NCBI GenBank assembly: GCA_020831885.1
Contig: JAFIFU010000002.1
Coordinates: 1-64,000 of the forward strand
DNA length: 64,000 nucleotides
Direction of reading: 5' to 3'
Origin: Ectothiorhodospiraceae bacterium
Lineage (GTDB): Bacteria; Pseudomonadota; Gammaproteobacteria; Nitrococcales; Aquisalimonadaceae
The position numbers and the translations under genes were made by a program. Positions within the stretch are counted from its first letter, which is position 1; every line of letters begins with the position of its first letter. The notes under the pieces were generated by a model. The model was not told the origin of the DNA, did no database searches, and saw only the letters and a list, made by a program, of their open reading frames with translations. Of this stretch, positions 47,412-55,822 are shown in pieces.

Positions 47412-48050
47412 ATGGAAGAGGATCCTGCCTTGGCCAAAGCGGCAAGAAAACCCCTGACCCCTCGCGGGGAACTGACCCGCCAGAAGCTCCTTGCCGCCGC
47501 CGAGTACGAATTTGGCGAGAAAGGTTTTCATACGGCCTCGGTCAGCAGCATCACCCGTCGCGCCGGTGTGGCACAGGGTACGTTCTATATCTATTACTCG
47601 TCCAAGGAAGAGATCCTGCGGGAACTCGTGCGGTTCATGAGCCGCAAACTCCGCCACGCCCTCACCCAGGCCACCCGCGGCCTGACCGACCGGATCCAGA
47701 TCGAACGCCAGGGGCTGATCGCCTTTCTGGAGTTCGCCGTGCGGGAGAAGAATCTCTATCGGGTGGTGCTGGAGTCCCAGTTCATTGATGAGAGCATCTA
47801 CCGGGAATACTATGAGCGCTTGGCCAGCACTTACGAGGTCCGGCTGAAGCGGGCACAGGATGACGGCCAGATCCGCAAGGGCTCCGCCTATGGCCAGGCC
47901 TGGGCGCTGATGGGCATCGGCTCCTTCCTGGGGCTTCGCTATCCGGTATGGGAAGGCCGGGTGCCACCGGATGAGGTGATCGAGGCCGCCATGGCGTTTA
48001 TCCGCGGCGGCCTGCTACCGGAACCGGAGAACACCGATCAGGGCGCCTGA
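47412..48050 (+). CDS. TetR/AcrR-family transcriptional regulator
   Basis: The 212-residue protein has the TetR DNA-binding domain near its N-terminus (RQKLLAAAEYEFGEKGFHTA and SVSSITRRAGVAQGTFYIYY with SSKEEILREL), then an all-helical ligand domain of unrecognised type (FLEFAVREKNLYRVVLESQF). The ligand is unknown. The gene stands alone: mazG is divergent and a TPR lipoprotein gene is convergent. It likely represses itself through the repeat at 47341. Confidence 0.88.
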   Translation: MEEDPALAKAARKPLTPRGELTRQKLLAAAEYEFGEKGFHTASVSSITRRAGVAQGTFYIYYSSKEEILRELVRFMSRKLRHALTQATRGLTDRIQIERQGLIAFLEFAVREKNLYRVVLESQFIDESIYREYYERLASTYEVRLKRAQDDGQIRKGSAYGQAWALMGIGSFLGLRYPVWEGRVPPDEVIEAAMAFIRGGLLPEPENTDQGA

Positions 48051-48052
48051 GT

Positions 48053-48520
48053 TCAGTCATCGCAACTGACGGTGATATCCACCGTCTGCACCAGATCGAC
48101 CAGCAGGTGGCTCAGGTAACGGTCACTCTCCATCACCACCTGTGGGCGATCCAGTGTACGCCGTGCCTCCCTCAGATGCTGCGCGCCACGCCGTATCTGG
48201 ACCAGTCCCAGGTTATGCCGTGCCTCGGCATTCTCCGGCTCCAGCCTGAGTGATTCCGAGTAACTCTGGATGGCTTTATCCAGCCGACCTTCACGGACCT
48301 GGAGGTTACCGAGACGGTACCAGGCCAGCGCCCGCCCGGGATCCGCCTCCACCAGTTGCTCGTACAGGGGCAGGGCCTCGTCCCACCGCTGGCCGTGATA
48401 CGCATCCATGGCCGCGGCGTTGAGACGCAGAATGTCCATACGCGACTCGGTCCCAGGCGTGGCACAGCCGGTGAGGAGCACGGAAAGCAGCGCCGCGACG
48501 GCGGCAGTACGAATGATCAT
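48053..48520 (-). CDS. TPR-repeat lipoprotein
   Basis: From ATG 48520 the 155-residue protein has a lipobox (SVLLTGC) and two to three TPR-type helical repeats (AAMDAYHGQRWDEALPLYEQ, ALAWYRLGNLQVREGRLDKA, and SYSESLRLEPENAEARHNLG). It lies divergent from ispG, recalling pilF/pilW near ispG in Pseudomonas, but it is shorter than PilF and no pilus genes are adjacent. I leave it unnamed. Partners unknown. Confidence 0.78.
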   Translation of the reverse strand: MIIRTAAVAALLSVLLTGCATPGTESRMDILRLNAAAMDAYHGQRWDEALPLYEQLVEADPGRALAWYRLGNLQVREGRLDKAIQSYSESLRLEPENAEARHNLGLVQIRRGAQHLREARRTLDRPQVVMESDRYLSHLLVDLVQTVDITVSCDD

Positions 48521-48652
48521 GAGGCAGGCACCCGGTCTGCTGTGTGAATCGTGCAGAGCTTGCTTTATCATTGCAGCAGTTTCCAGTGGTCCCGCGGTTT
48601 CCGCCACCGGCAGACCCCGCGGCACTTCGCAACGCACACCCGATGGAACAGC

Positions 48653-49903
48653 ATGACCTCTAACCAGCTTCCCCAACGGCGACCCACGGTGCCCGTACGC
48701 ATCGGCCATGTCACGGTGGGCGGCGACGCTCCCATCGTCGTTCAGTCCATGACCAATACCGACACCGCCGACGAAGTGGCCACCGCGGTCCAGGTGGCGG
48801 ACCTGGCCCGGGCCGGTTCGGAAGTGGTCCGGATTACGGTCAACAACGAGGCGGCGGCGGAGGCGGTGCCCCGCATCCGGGACCGCTTGCTGGCCATGGG
48901 ACTCGATGTTCCCCTGGTGGGCGATTTCCATTTCAACGGCCATAAGCTCCTGCGGCAGTATCCGTCCTGCGCCGAGGCGCTGGCGAAGTACCGGATCAAC
49001 CCGGGCAATGTGGGCCGGGGCTCACGCCGGGACTCCCAATTCGCAGAAATGATCGAAATTGCCTGCCGTTACCGGAAACCGGTGAGAATCGGGGTGAACT
49101 GGGGCAGTCTGGATCAGGATCTGCTTGCCCGGATGATGGACGACAATGCGTCGCACCCGGAGCCGGCCGACCCCAACACGGTGATGAAGGAGGCACTCAT
49201 CACCTCGGCACTGGAAAGCGCCGCCCGGGCGGAGCAACTGGGCCTGCCTCACGACGCCATTGTCATCTCCTGCAAACTCAGCGGCGTACAGGAGTTGATC
49301 GCCGTCTACCGGGAGCTGGCCCGACGCTGCGATTACCCGCTGCACCTGGGTTTGACCGAGGCCGGCATGGGCTCCAAGGGCATCGTCGCCTCGTCGGCGG
49401 CGCTGGCGGTCCTGCTGCAGGAGGGCATCGGCGACACCATCCGTATCAGCCTGACACCGGAGCCTGGCGGTTCCCGTACCAGGGAAGTCATCGTCGCCCA
49501 GGAGCTGCTGCAGACCATGGGCCTGCGGGCCTTCACCCCGCTGGTGGCCGCCTGCCCCGGTTGTGGCCGGACCACCAGCACGTTCTTCCAGGAGCTGGCG
49601 GACGACATCCAGGCTTATGTCCGGGAGCGCATGCCGGAGTGGCGCAAACGGCATGCGGGGGTGGAGAGCATGACCCTGGCCGTGATGGGCTGCGTGGTGA
49701 ACGGCCCCGGCGAGAGCAAGCAGGCCAATATCGGAATCAGCCTGCCCGGGACCGGGGAACGGCCGGTGGCCCCCGTGTACGAGGACGGCGAGAAGACGGT
49801 CACGCTCAAGGGCGATGGGATTGCCGAGGAGTTCCGGGCCATTATCGAACGTTACGTGGCCCGGACCTACCCCTCGCCGGATACCTTCGCCGAGGCGGAC
49901 TGA
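48653..49903 (+). CDS. ispG: 4-hydroxy-3-methylbut-2-en-1-yl diphosphate synthase
   Basis: IspG (GcpE) is an iron-sulfur enzyme of the MEP isoprenoid pathway. From ATG 48653 ([20 protein letters not shown]) the 416-residue protein has [20 protein letters not shown], the barrel core and the [4Fe-4S] ligands in ACPGCGRTT and [19 protein letters not shown], with the conserved glutamate in the latter. A 416-residue length is the usual bacterial form. Start upstream at 48551 is unsupported. Confidence 0.95.
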   Translation: MTSNQLPQRRPTVPVRIGHVTVGGDAPIVVQSMTNTDTADEVATAVQVADLARAGSEVVRITVNNEAAAEAVPRIRDRLLAMGLDVPLVGDFHFNGHKLLRQYPSCAEALAKYRINPGNVGRGSRRDSQFAEMIEIACRYRKPVRIGVNWGSLDQDLLARMMDDNASHPEPADPNTVMKEALITSALESAARAEQLGLPHDAIVISCKLSGVQELIAVYRELARRCDYPLHLGLTEAGMGSKGIVASSAALAVLLQEGIGDTIRISLTPEPGGSRTREVIVAQELLQTMGLRAFTPLVAACPGCGRTTSTFFQELADDIQAYVRERMPEWRKRHAGVESMTLAVMGCVVNGPGESKQANIGISLPGTGERPVAPVYEDGEKTVTLKGDGIAEEFRAIIERYVARTYPSPDTFAEAD

Positions 49904-49915
49904 CCCGTTCTGTGC

Positions 49916-50758
49916 TCAGTCCGCCTCCGGATGTTCGGCGCACAACGCCTTCACCCGCTCAGCGTCCACGGTATGCAGGTGATTGACCGGGCCCGCGCCC
50001 TGGCCCAACCCCGGCGCTTGGGCGATGGCTTGCAGAAGGTAGTTCCTGCCGCGTATGACGGCCTGTTCCAGTGCCAGTCCCTGGGCCAGTCCGGCGCTGA
50101 TGGCGGAAGCCAGGGTACAGCCGGTGCCGTGGGTGTGCCGGGTGGGGATCCGATCGTGGCGGAACACCCGGCAGCCGCCCGGGTGCTGGAGCACGTCGAA
50201 CAGGACATCCCCCGGGAGGTGACCACCCTTGAGTAACACCGCTGCGCCGCTCATGCGCTGCAGCGCCCGGGCGGCATCCGGCATGGCTTCCGCGTCGGGG
50301 ATGGGCGCGCCCAGCAAGGTCTCGGCTTCCGGCAGGTTGGGCGTGATCAGGGTGGCGCGGGGGAGCAGATGCTCCACCAGCGCCGCGAGCGCGCTGTCCT
50401 GCAACAACCGCGCCCCGGTCTGGGAGAGCATCACCGGATCCACCACCAGGGGAATGCCCCGGGCACCCGCATCCAGCCCCTCCACCACGGCGCGAACCAC
50501 CTCCGCATCGTGCAGCATGCCGGTCTTGATGCAATCGGCGCCCAGATCACCCAGTACCACATCCATCTGCTGTCGGATGAATCCCGGGGAAACCGGCATT
50601 ACGCCTTGTACGCCCTGGGTGTTCTGTGCAGTGAGCGCGGTGATCGCTGTGGCACCGAAGGCACCCAGCGCGGATACTGCCTTGATGTCGGCCTGAATTC
50701 CCGCCCCCCCACCGGAGTCGGAACCGGCCACGATCATGACCCGTCCTTGCAGCCTCAC
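49916..50758 (-). CDS. thiD: Hydroxymethylpyrimidine/phosphomethylpyrimidine kinase
   Basis: ThiD phosphorylates HMP to HMP-PP for thiamine. The 280-residue ribokinase-like enzyme opens with IVAGSDSGGGAGIQADIKAV and contains LLKGGHLPGDVLFDVL and the anion-hole/catalytic HTHGTGCTLASAISAGLAQG. The start overlaps the stop of the acyl-CoA ligase gene (50755) by ATGA. No other thi gene is in the window. Confidence 0.94.
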   Translation of the reverse strand: MRLQGRVMIVAGSDSGGGAGIQADIKAVSALGAFGATAITALTAQNTQGVQGVMPVSPGFIRQQMDVVLGDLGADCIKTGMLHDAEVVRAVVEGLDAGARGIPLVVDPVMLSQTGARLLQDSALAALVEHLLPRATLITPNLPEAETLLGAPIPDAEAMPDAARALQRMSGAAVLLKGGHLPGDVLFDVLQHPGGCRVFRHDRIPTRHTHGTGCTLASAISAGLAQGLALEQAVIRGRNYLLQAIAQAPGLGQGAGPVNHLHTVDAERVKALCAEHPEAD

Positions 50759-52329
50759 TGCGTCCCCTCCTCGAACAGCTTCACCAGGGCGTTACGGTCC
50801 AGCTTGCCCGCCCCGGTGACAGGCAGCGCCTGGACAAGCCGGATGTCTTTGGGAATCTTGAAGCCGGCCAGTTCCTCCCTGCAGTGGGCGCGCAACGCCT
50901 CCACCAGCCCGGGACCCGCATCCGGAGCCACGACCAACGCCGCCGGCACCTGGCCCCAGCGTGCGTCCGGGATTGCGGTCACTCCCACCTGGACAACGGC
51001 GGGATGCTGGCTCAGCACCTCCTCAATCTCCTCCGGTGAGACATTTTCGCCCCCGCTGATAAACATGTTGTCGGAGCGCCCGACGATATAGACAAAGCCT
51101 TCCTCGTCCTCCCGGGCCAGATCACCGCTCCAGACCCAGCCATCGCCGATGAAGGCCTTCTTTGTGCGTTCCGGATCATTCAGATAGCCGTCGAAACTAT
51201 GCAGGCTGCGCACGCAGAGCACGCCCACCTCACCCTGTGGGACGGGTTCCAGGGTTTCCTGATCCAGGATGGCGTGGTCGCAGTGCATCATGCTGGTGCC
51301 GATGCTCCGGTTATGGCGCCAGACCTCTTCCAGGGGGTCGTCCAGGGGGTTGTAGATGAAGTTGGACGGGCCACCCTCCGTCAGTCCGTATGCCTGGTAG
51401 ATGGGGACGCCGCGATCGATAAACGCCTTCATCACCGGCTCGGCGCATGGCGCCCCGGCACTGGTGATGCCCTCGAGACTGCTCAGATCCGTGTTGTGGA
51501 ACTCCGGATGTTCGATGATGAAGCGGAACATCGCTTCCACGCCGCCGAAATGCGTCACCCGATGTCTGGGAATGAGCTCCAGCAGTTGCCCCGGATCGAA
51601 CTGACGCATGAGAACCGAGAACGCCCCGGTGTGCAGCATGGGGGTGAACGAGTTCCAGCCGCCAATGTGAAAGAAGGGGAAGGTGATGATCTGACAGACC
51701 GCATTGTGGGAGCTTCCGGCGAACACCATGTCGATGGAATTCCAGACCATCTGCCGGTAGGAGACGATGCAGACCTTGGGCGTGGCCGTGGTTCCCCCGG
51801 TATGGATGTAAAGGAAGGTCTGATTCATGGCCAGTGGCCGGTTCATCTCCGGGGCCTCATCCCGCAGCACCTGGGCATGGTACTGGCTGTCGCCACCCTC
51901 CTCGGACAGGCGAACCTGCTGGCGGACACTGTCGGGAACCTGCAACTGCGCCACGAGTTCATCAAACACGTCCTCATACACCAACCCACGGGGCTGGATC
52001 CGGGCCAGGAGGTCATTCAGTTCCCGCGGCCGCAGCCGGTAGCTCAGCGGCGCCAGGATAACGCCGAGCTTGCCGCAGGCCAGGTAAATATCCACCGCCT
52101 CGATCCGGTTGCGACAGATCAGGCAGACAGCATCACCCGCCTTCAAGCCGGCACGGTCCATCCATTGCGCCACCTGATTGGCGCGCCGGTTGAGCTCCCC
52201 ATAGGTGAATGTGCGGTCGATCCCCGCGTCGTGCAGTGCCGGTCGTTCCGGCCGCATGGCCGCCCACTTGCCGACCCAGTTGCCGACCCAGTTCATCGGC
52301 TGCTTGTCCCATTCGACCTCGGCCTGCAT
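50755..52329 (-). CDS. AMP-binding acyl-CoA synthetase
   Basis: This 524-residue enzyme of the ANL superfamily activates a carboxylic acid to acyl-AMP then acyl-CoA. It has the phosphate loop FLYIHTGGTTATPKVCIVSY, the YQAYGLTEGGPSNF motif, VYIVGRSDNMFISGGENVSP and the catalytic lysine in VTGAGKLDRNALV. The TGGTT form of the P-loop is a known variant. Likely substrate is a fatty or short-chain acid, but it cannot be told from sequence. ATGA overlap with thiD is presumably positional only. Confidence 0.88.
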   Translation of the reverse strand: MQAEVEWDKQPMNWVGNWVGKWAAMRPERPALHDAGIDRTFTYGELNRRANQVAQWMDRAGLKAGDAVCLICRNRIEAVDIYLACGKLGVILAPLSYRLRPRELNDLLARIQPRGLVYEDVFDELVAQLQVPDSVRQQVRLSEEGGDSQYHAQVLRDEAPEMNRPLAMNQTFLYIHTGGTTATPKVCIVSYRQMVWNSIDMVFAGSSHNAVCQIITFPFFHIGGWNSFTPMLHTGAFSVLMRQFDPGQLLELIPRHRVTHFGGVEAMFRFIIEHPEFHNTDLSSLEGITSAGAPCAEPVMKAFIDRGVPIYQAYGLTEGGPSNFIYNPLDDPLEEVWRHNRSIGTSMMHCDHAILDQETLEPVPQGEVGVLCVRSLHSFDGYLNDPERTKKAFIGDGWVWSGDLAREDEEGFVYIVGRSDNMFISGGENVSPEEIEEVLSQHPAVVQVGVTAIPDARWGQVPAALVVAPDAGPGLVEALRAHCREELAGFKIPKDIRLVQALPVTGAGKLDRNALVKLFEEGTQ

Positions 52330-52460
52330 GGCTGTCTCTCCCGTTCACGTGTATCCCGCTGACGACCATACCCCAGGGCCGCCGGCACCCGCCAGACCTG
52401 ACAAGCATGCACGGAATCGCCATAATGCGGGCCGGCAACGCGTCCGGGACAGACACGCTC

Positions 52461-53261
52461 ATGGAACTCATTGATATCGGCCTGAACCTGACCAGTGAAC
52501 GTTTCCGGAAGGATCGGGAGGCAGTGGTGCAGCACGCCCGGGAGGCCGGCGTGCGCCGGATGATCATCACCGGCACCAGCGTGCAGGAAAGCCGGCGCGC
52601 CCTACGGTTGGCGGGTGAGCATCCGGACGTGCTCTACGCCACCGCCGGGGTTCACCCCCATGTGGCCAAGGACGTCGCCGAAGACTGGCTTCAACAATTG
52701 CGGGCACTGCACGCCGAACCGCCGGTGGTGGCCGCCGGCGAGACCGGACTGGATTTCAACCGGGACTTCTCCCCCCGCCCCGTGCAGGAACGGGTATTCG
52801 AGCAGCAACTGGAACTGGCCTGCGAGACCGGGTTACCGGTGTTCATCCATCAGCGGGATGCCCACGATCGGCTGCTGCCGATCGTCCGGGCGTTCCGTGA
52901 CCAGCTCGCGGATGCGGTGGTGCACTGTTTCACGGACACCCGGCGGGCGCTGTGGGACTACCTGGACCTGGATCTGTACATCGGGGTTACCGGCTGGGTC
53001 TGTGATGAACGCCGCGGGCGGGATCTGCAGGAGCTGGTTCCGGAGATTCCCGCCAATCGCCTGATGCTGGAGACGGACGCGCCGTATCTGCTGCCCCGGG
53101 ATCTGGAGCCGAAACCGGAACACAACCGCAACGAACCCCGTGTTCTGCCCCATATCCTGCAAACCGTGGCCCGCCTGCGCGGTGAGTCCCCGGCAATGCT
53201 GGCCGGGATCACCACTGCCAACGCCCAACGGTTCTTCCGCCTGCCGGCGGCGGACTCCTGA
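52461..53261 (+). CDS. tatD: TatD-family deoxyribonuclease
   Basis: The 266-residue protein (MELIDIGLNLTSERFRKDRE) matches E. coli TatD more closely than YcfH at the start, where the usual HxH is replaced by DIGLNL. It keeps AAGETGLDFNRDF, PVFIHQRDAHDRLLPI, AVVHCFTDTRRALWDYL and MLETDAPYLLPRDL, so the remaining metal ligands are present. E. coli TatD has 3'-5' exonuclease and deoxyribonuclease activity. It is convergent with dusA. Confidence 0.9.
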   Translation: MELIDIGLNLTSERFRKDREAVVQHAREAGVRRMIITGTSVQESRRALRLAGEHPDVLYATAGVHPHVAKDVAEDWLQQLRALHAEPPVVAAGETGLDFNRDFSPRPVQERVFEQQLELACETGLPVFIHQRDAHDRLLPIVRAFRDQLADAVVHCFTDTRRALWDYLDLDLYIGVTGWVCDERRGRDLQELVPEIPANRLMLETDAPYLLPRDLEPKPEHNRNEPRVLPHILQTVARLRGESPAMLAGITTANAQRFFRLPAADS

Positions 53262-53272
53262 GGCACCACCCT

Positions 53273-54259
53273 CTAGCCTGCCATGCGCTCGTGGTGTTCG
53301 GGGACCAGCGCCGCCGCCTGCTCCAGGACCTCAGGGCCGGCACCGGGCCGGTGGGCATGCTCGCTGATATAGCGGCGGAACCGGCGTGCGCCCGGCACCC
53401 CCTGAAACAGGCCCAGCAGATGTCGGCTCATCGCCGGCAGGGCGATGCCGGCGGCGAGCTGCTGCTCGACGAATGGGAGATACTGTCGGAGCACCTCATG
53501 GCGACCCGGCACCGGCTGCTCCTCACCGAAAACCCGCCGATCCACCTCCGCGAGCAGATATGGGGAATGGTACGCCGCGCGCCCCAGCATCACCCCATCC
53601 ACCTGCTCCAGGTGGGCCTTGCAGGCCTCCAGTGAGTCGATCCCGCCGTTGATGACGATCTCCAGATCCGGAAAATCCCGTTTCAGACGGTAAACCCTCG
53701 GGTAATCCAGGGGCGGGATCTCCCGGTTCTGCTTCGGACTCAGACCCTGCAGCCAGGCCTTGCGGGCATGGATGGTGAAACTGCGGCAGCCCGCCTCCGC
53801 CACCCGCGCCACGAAACCGGTCAGCGCTTCGTAGCTGTCCTGGTGATCGATGCCGATCCGAGTCTTCACGGTCACCGGCAAGGCGCCGGCGTCCCGCATC
53901 GCCGCGACGCAGTCCGCCACGCGGTCCGGTTCCGCCATCAGACAGGCACCGAACCGACCCGCCTGGACGCGGTCGCTGGGGCAGCCCACGTTGAGATTCA
54001 CCTCGTCATAGCCATAGCGCTCCGCTTCCCGGGCGCAACGGGCCAGTTCCCGGGGCTCACTCCCGCCGAACTGAACCGCAACCGGATGCTCGCTGTCATG
54101 GAAAGGCAGGAACTGCTCCGACTTGCCATGCACGATGGCCGCAGCGGGCACCATCTCGGTATAGAGCAGGGCCCGACGGCTGAGCAGGCGCAGGAAGTAA
54201 CGGGCGAAGCGGTCCGTGCAGTCCATCATCGGGGCAACGGAAAAGCGGCGGTCGGGCAT
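53273..54259 (-). CDS. dusA: tRNA-dihydrouridine synthase A
   Basis: DusA reduces uridines 20 and 20a of tRNA using FMN and NADPH. From ATG 54259 (MPDRRFSVAPMMDCTDRFAR) the 328-residue protein has LLYTEMVPAAAIVHG, the catalytic cysteine region NVGCPSDRVQAGRFGACLM, VKTRIGIDHQDSYEALTGFV and IVINGGIDSL for FMN phosphate. The longer open frame upstream is not supported by similarity. Confidence 0.94.
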   Translation of the reverse strand: MPDRRFSVAPMMDCTDRFARYFLRLLSRRALLYTEMVPAAAIVHGKSEQFLPFHDSEHPVAVQFGGSEPRELARCAREAERYGYDEVNLNVGCPSDRVQAGRFGACLMAEPDRVADCVAAMRDAGALPVTVKTRIGIDHQDSYEALTGFVARVAEAGCRSFTIHARKAWLQGLSPKQNREIPPLDYPRVYRLKRDFPDLEIVINGGIDSLEACKAHLEQVDGVMLGRAAYHSPYLLAEVDRRVFGEEQPVPGRHEVLRQYLPFVEQQLAAGIALPAMSRHLLGLFQGVPGARRFRRYISEHAHRPGAGPEVLEQAAALVPEHHERMAG

Positions 54260-54370
54260 AGTGGCGCGAAGTCTCCGGAGCGATTGGGAAAAACCCGGAC
54301 GCCGCCGATTGCCGGGCCGGCGCGGGAATGGTACAAAGCGTGCATTATACGGTAGCCGGAACACCACCGC

Positions 54371-54625
54371 ATGGTCATCCACCTGCTGCTCTACGGAACC
54401 GACGGCTGTCACCTCTGTGAGGAGGCTGCGCGTCTGGTGCATGAAGCGCTTTCCGAGTACGACGTCACGGTTCAGGAGATCGATATCGTGGAAGATTCGG
54501 CATTGTTGAACCGCTACGGGCAACGGATCCCCGTGATCCGGCGTGTGGGCGCCATGGAGGAACTGTCCTGGCCCTTCGACCGCGCCGACCTGGTCCGCCT
54601 TGCCCGGACACGGCCCTTTGCCTGA
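54371..54625 (+). CDS. Glutaredoxin-family protein
   Basis: This 84-residue protein has a thioredoxin-like fold with CHLC (GTDGCHLCEEAARL) in place of CPYC, the EIDIVEDSALLNRYGQRIPV segment with a cis-proline, and a C-terminal helix. It resembles the DUF836/glutaredoxin 2-like group. It should act as a cytosolic thiol-disulfide oxidoreductase. A gene for an L,D-transpeptidase, another thiol enzyme, starts 15 bp downstream. Confidence 0.82.
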   Translation: MVIHLLLYGTDGCHLCEEAARLVHEALSEYDVTVQEIDIVEDSALLNRYGQRIPVIRRVGAMEELSWPFDRADLVRLARTRPFA

Positions 54626-54640
54626 TAGCGAGTACCCTCG

Positions 54641-55189
54641 ATGATCCGATTGTTCCTGCTGATTGCCGCGCTGCTCATCCCGTACGCCGTCCCCGCCAGT
54701 GATAACGGCAACACCTGGCTACTGGTGGAGACCGAGCAACGGCGCCTGCACGTCTATCAGGGGGACACGCCGGTGCTTGAGATCTCCCAGGTGGCGCTCG
54801 GGCGTGGCGGAGCCGCTCCGGACCGCTTGCGCGGTGATCGACGAACCCCTAAGGGCGAGTTCCGCATCGCCTGGGTAAACCATGAGAGCCAGTACCACAT
54901 CTTCCTGGGCCTGGATTACCCAACCTTTCAACACGCGCGGCGCGCCTACGCCGCCGGCCGCATCACACTGGACGAGTTCCTGGCCGTGACCGACGCCATC
55001 CGGGCGGGTCGACTGCCACCGCAACGCACCCAGCTCGGCGGTCACATCGGTCTGCACGGGCTGGGCGCGGCCGATCCGGATATCCACCGCATCGCGGACT
55101 GGACACAGGGCTGCATTGCCATGACCGATGAGGAGATCGAGCAGCTCGCCAATCTGGTGGGTATCGGTACCCGTGTCGTGGTCCGCTGA
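54641..55189 (+). CDS. L,D-transpeptidase (YkuD), short form
   Basis: The 182-residue exported protein has a signal peptide (LFLLIAALLIPYAVPASD) and a single YkuD domain: WLLVETEQRRLHVYQGD, GDRRTPKGEFRI, HIGLHGLG and the catalytic WTQGCIAMTDEEI, where TQ replaces the usual SH before GC. Such enzymes form 3-3 crosslinks in peptidoglycan or attach lipoproteins to it. It lies on the same strand as, and 188 bp before, the Braun-type lipoprotein gene. Confidence 0.85.
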   Translation: MIRLFLLIAALLIPYAVPASDNGNTWLLVETEQRRLHVYQGDTPVLEISQVALGRGGAAPDRLRGDRRTPKGEFRIAWVNHESQYHIFLGLDYPTFQHARRAYAAGRITLDEFLAVTDAIRAGRLPPQRTQLGGHIGLHGLGAADPDIHRIADWTQGCIAMTDEEIEQLANLVGIGTRVVVR

Positions 55190-55289
55190 ACGGCCACACC
55201 GCGGAACCCGCTGGGAATAATGACCCTTTCGCAGGCCCTCCGCCCTTGAAAAATCCGACAAACGGTTTAATGCTAAGTAAAGCGGGCAC

Positions 55290-55318
55290 TTTTCAATCCG
55301 CTTTTCTATGCATAGAAT
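55290..55318 (+). promoter_or_regulatory. Candidate promoter of the Lpp-like gene
   Basis: TTTTCA (55290-55295), 17 bp and TAGAAT (55313-55318) lie 60 bp before the ATG. A perfect 12-bp palindrome TCTATGCATAGA (55305-55316) overlaps the -10 box. Another possible -35 (TTGAAA, 55246) lies further up. A strong promoter is expected for such an abundant lipoprotein. Confidence 0.5.
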
Positions 55319-55377
55319 GTGCACGAGCTGCCGTTCATGAAGTTCGGCGCGACAACAAAACCGAAAGGAGATGCCAA

Positions 55378-55665
55378 ATGTCCGATAGCCTGAAGAATCT
55401 GCTGAAGATCTCTGCCCTGGGTGCTTCCATGGCTTTTGTGGTTGGCTGCGCGACCGGCGCAAGTGACGAACAAGTGGCCATGATCGAAGACGCGCAGGCC
55501 AAGGCTGAAGAAGCGCTTGCTGTGGCGCACGAAGCCCGCGAGACCGCTCTGGACGCGGAAGGCACCGCCAACGCCGCGCAGTACCAGGCCAACCGCAACA
55601 GCAGCCGGATCGACGAACTGAATGAGAAAATCGACCGGATGTTCGAGCGCTCCATGACCAAGTAA
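55378..55665 (+). CDS. lpp: Braun-type (Lpp/OprI-like) alanine-zipper lipoprotein
   Basis: AAAGGAGATG before ATG 55378 is the strongest ribosome site in this area. The 95-residue product has lipobox VVGC (cysteine 24) and then an alanine-rich heptad coiled coil (AQAKAEEALAVAHEARETA) ending MFERSMTK. The terminal lysine is the residue that Ldt enzymes link to peptidoglycan in E. coli Lpp and Pseudomonas OprI. It should be a trimeric outer-membrane tether. L,D-transpeptidase genes flank it on both sides. A classic terminator follows. Confidence 0.9.
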   Translation: MSDSLKNLLKISALGASMAFVVGCATGASDEQVAMIEDAQAKAEEALAVAHEARETALDAEGTANAAQYQANRNSSRIDELNEKIDRMFERSMTK

Positions 55666-55680
55666 AACGCACGAAATCAG

Positions 55681-55710
55681 AAAAACCCCGCCTCATGGCG
55701 GGGTTTTTTT
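55681..55710 (+). terminator. Intrinsic terminator of the Lpp-like gene
   Basis: AAAAA-CCCCGCC-tcat-GGCGGGG-TTTTTTT is a textbook terminator 15 bp after the lpp stop. The A-run before the stem gives weaker function in the opposite direction too, serving the convergent L,D-transpeptidase gene. Confidence 0.95.
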
Positions 55711-55822
55711 ATGTCTTGAATTAACGACAATTGATACAGGGGGTACTGTCATCTATCAACAACAGTATTCCGGGCGGGATCTTTTCCCATCGATTCATCG
55801 AATAAGGAGGATCCGAACCAGC

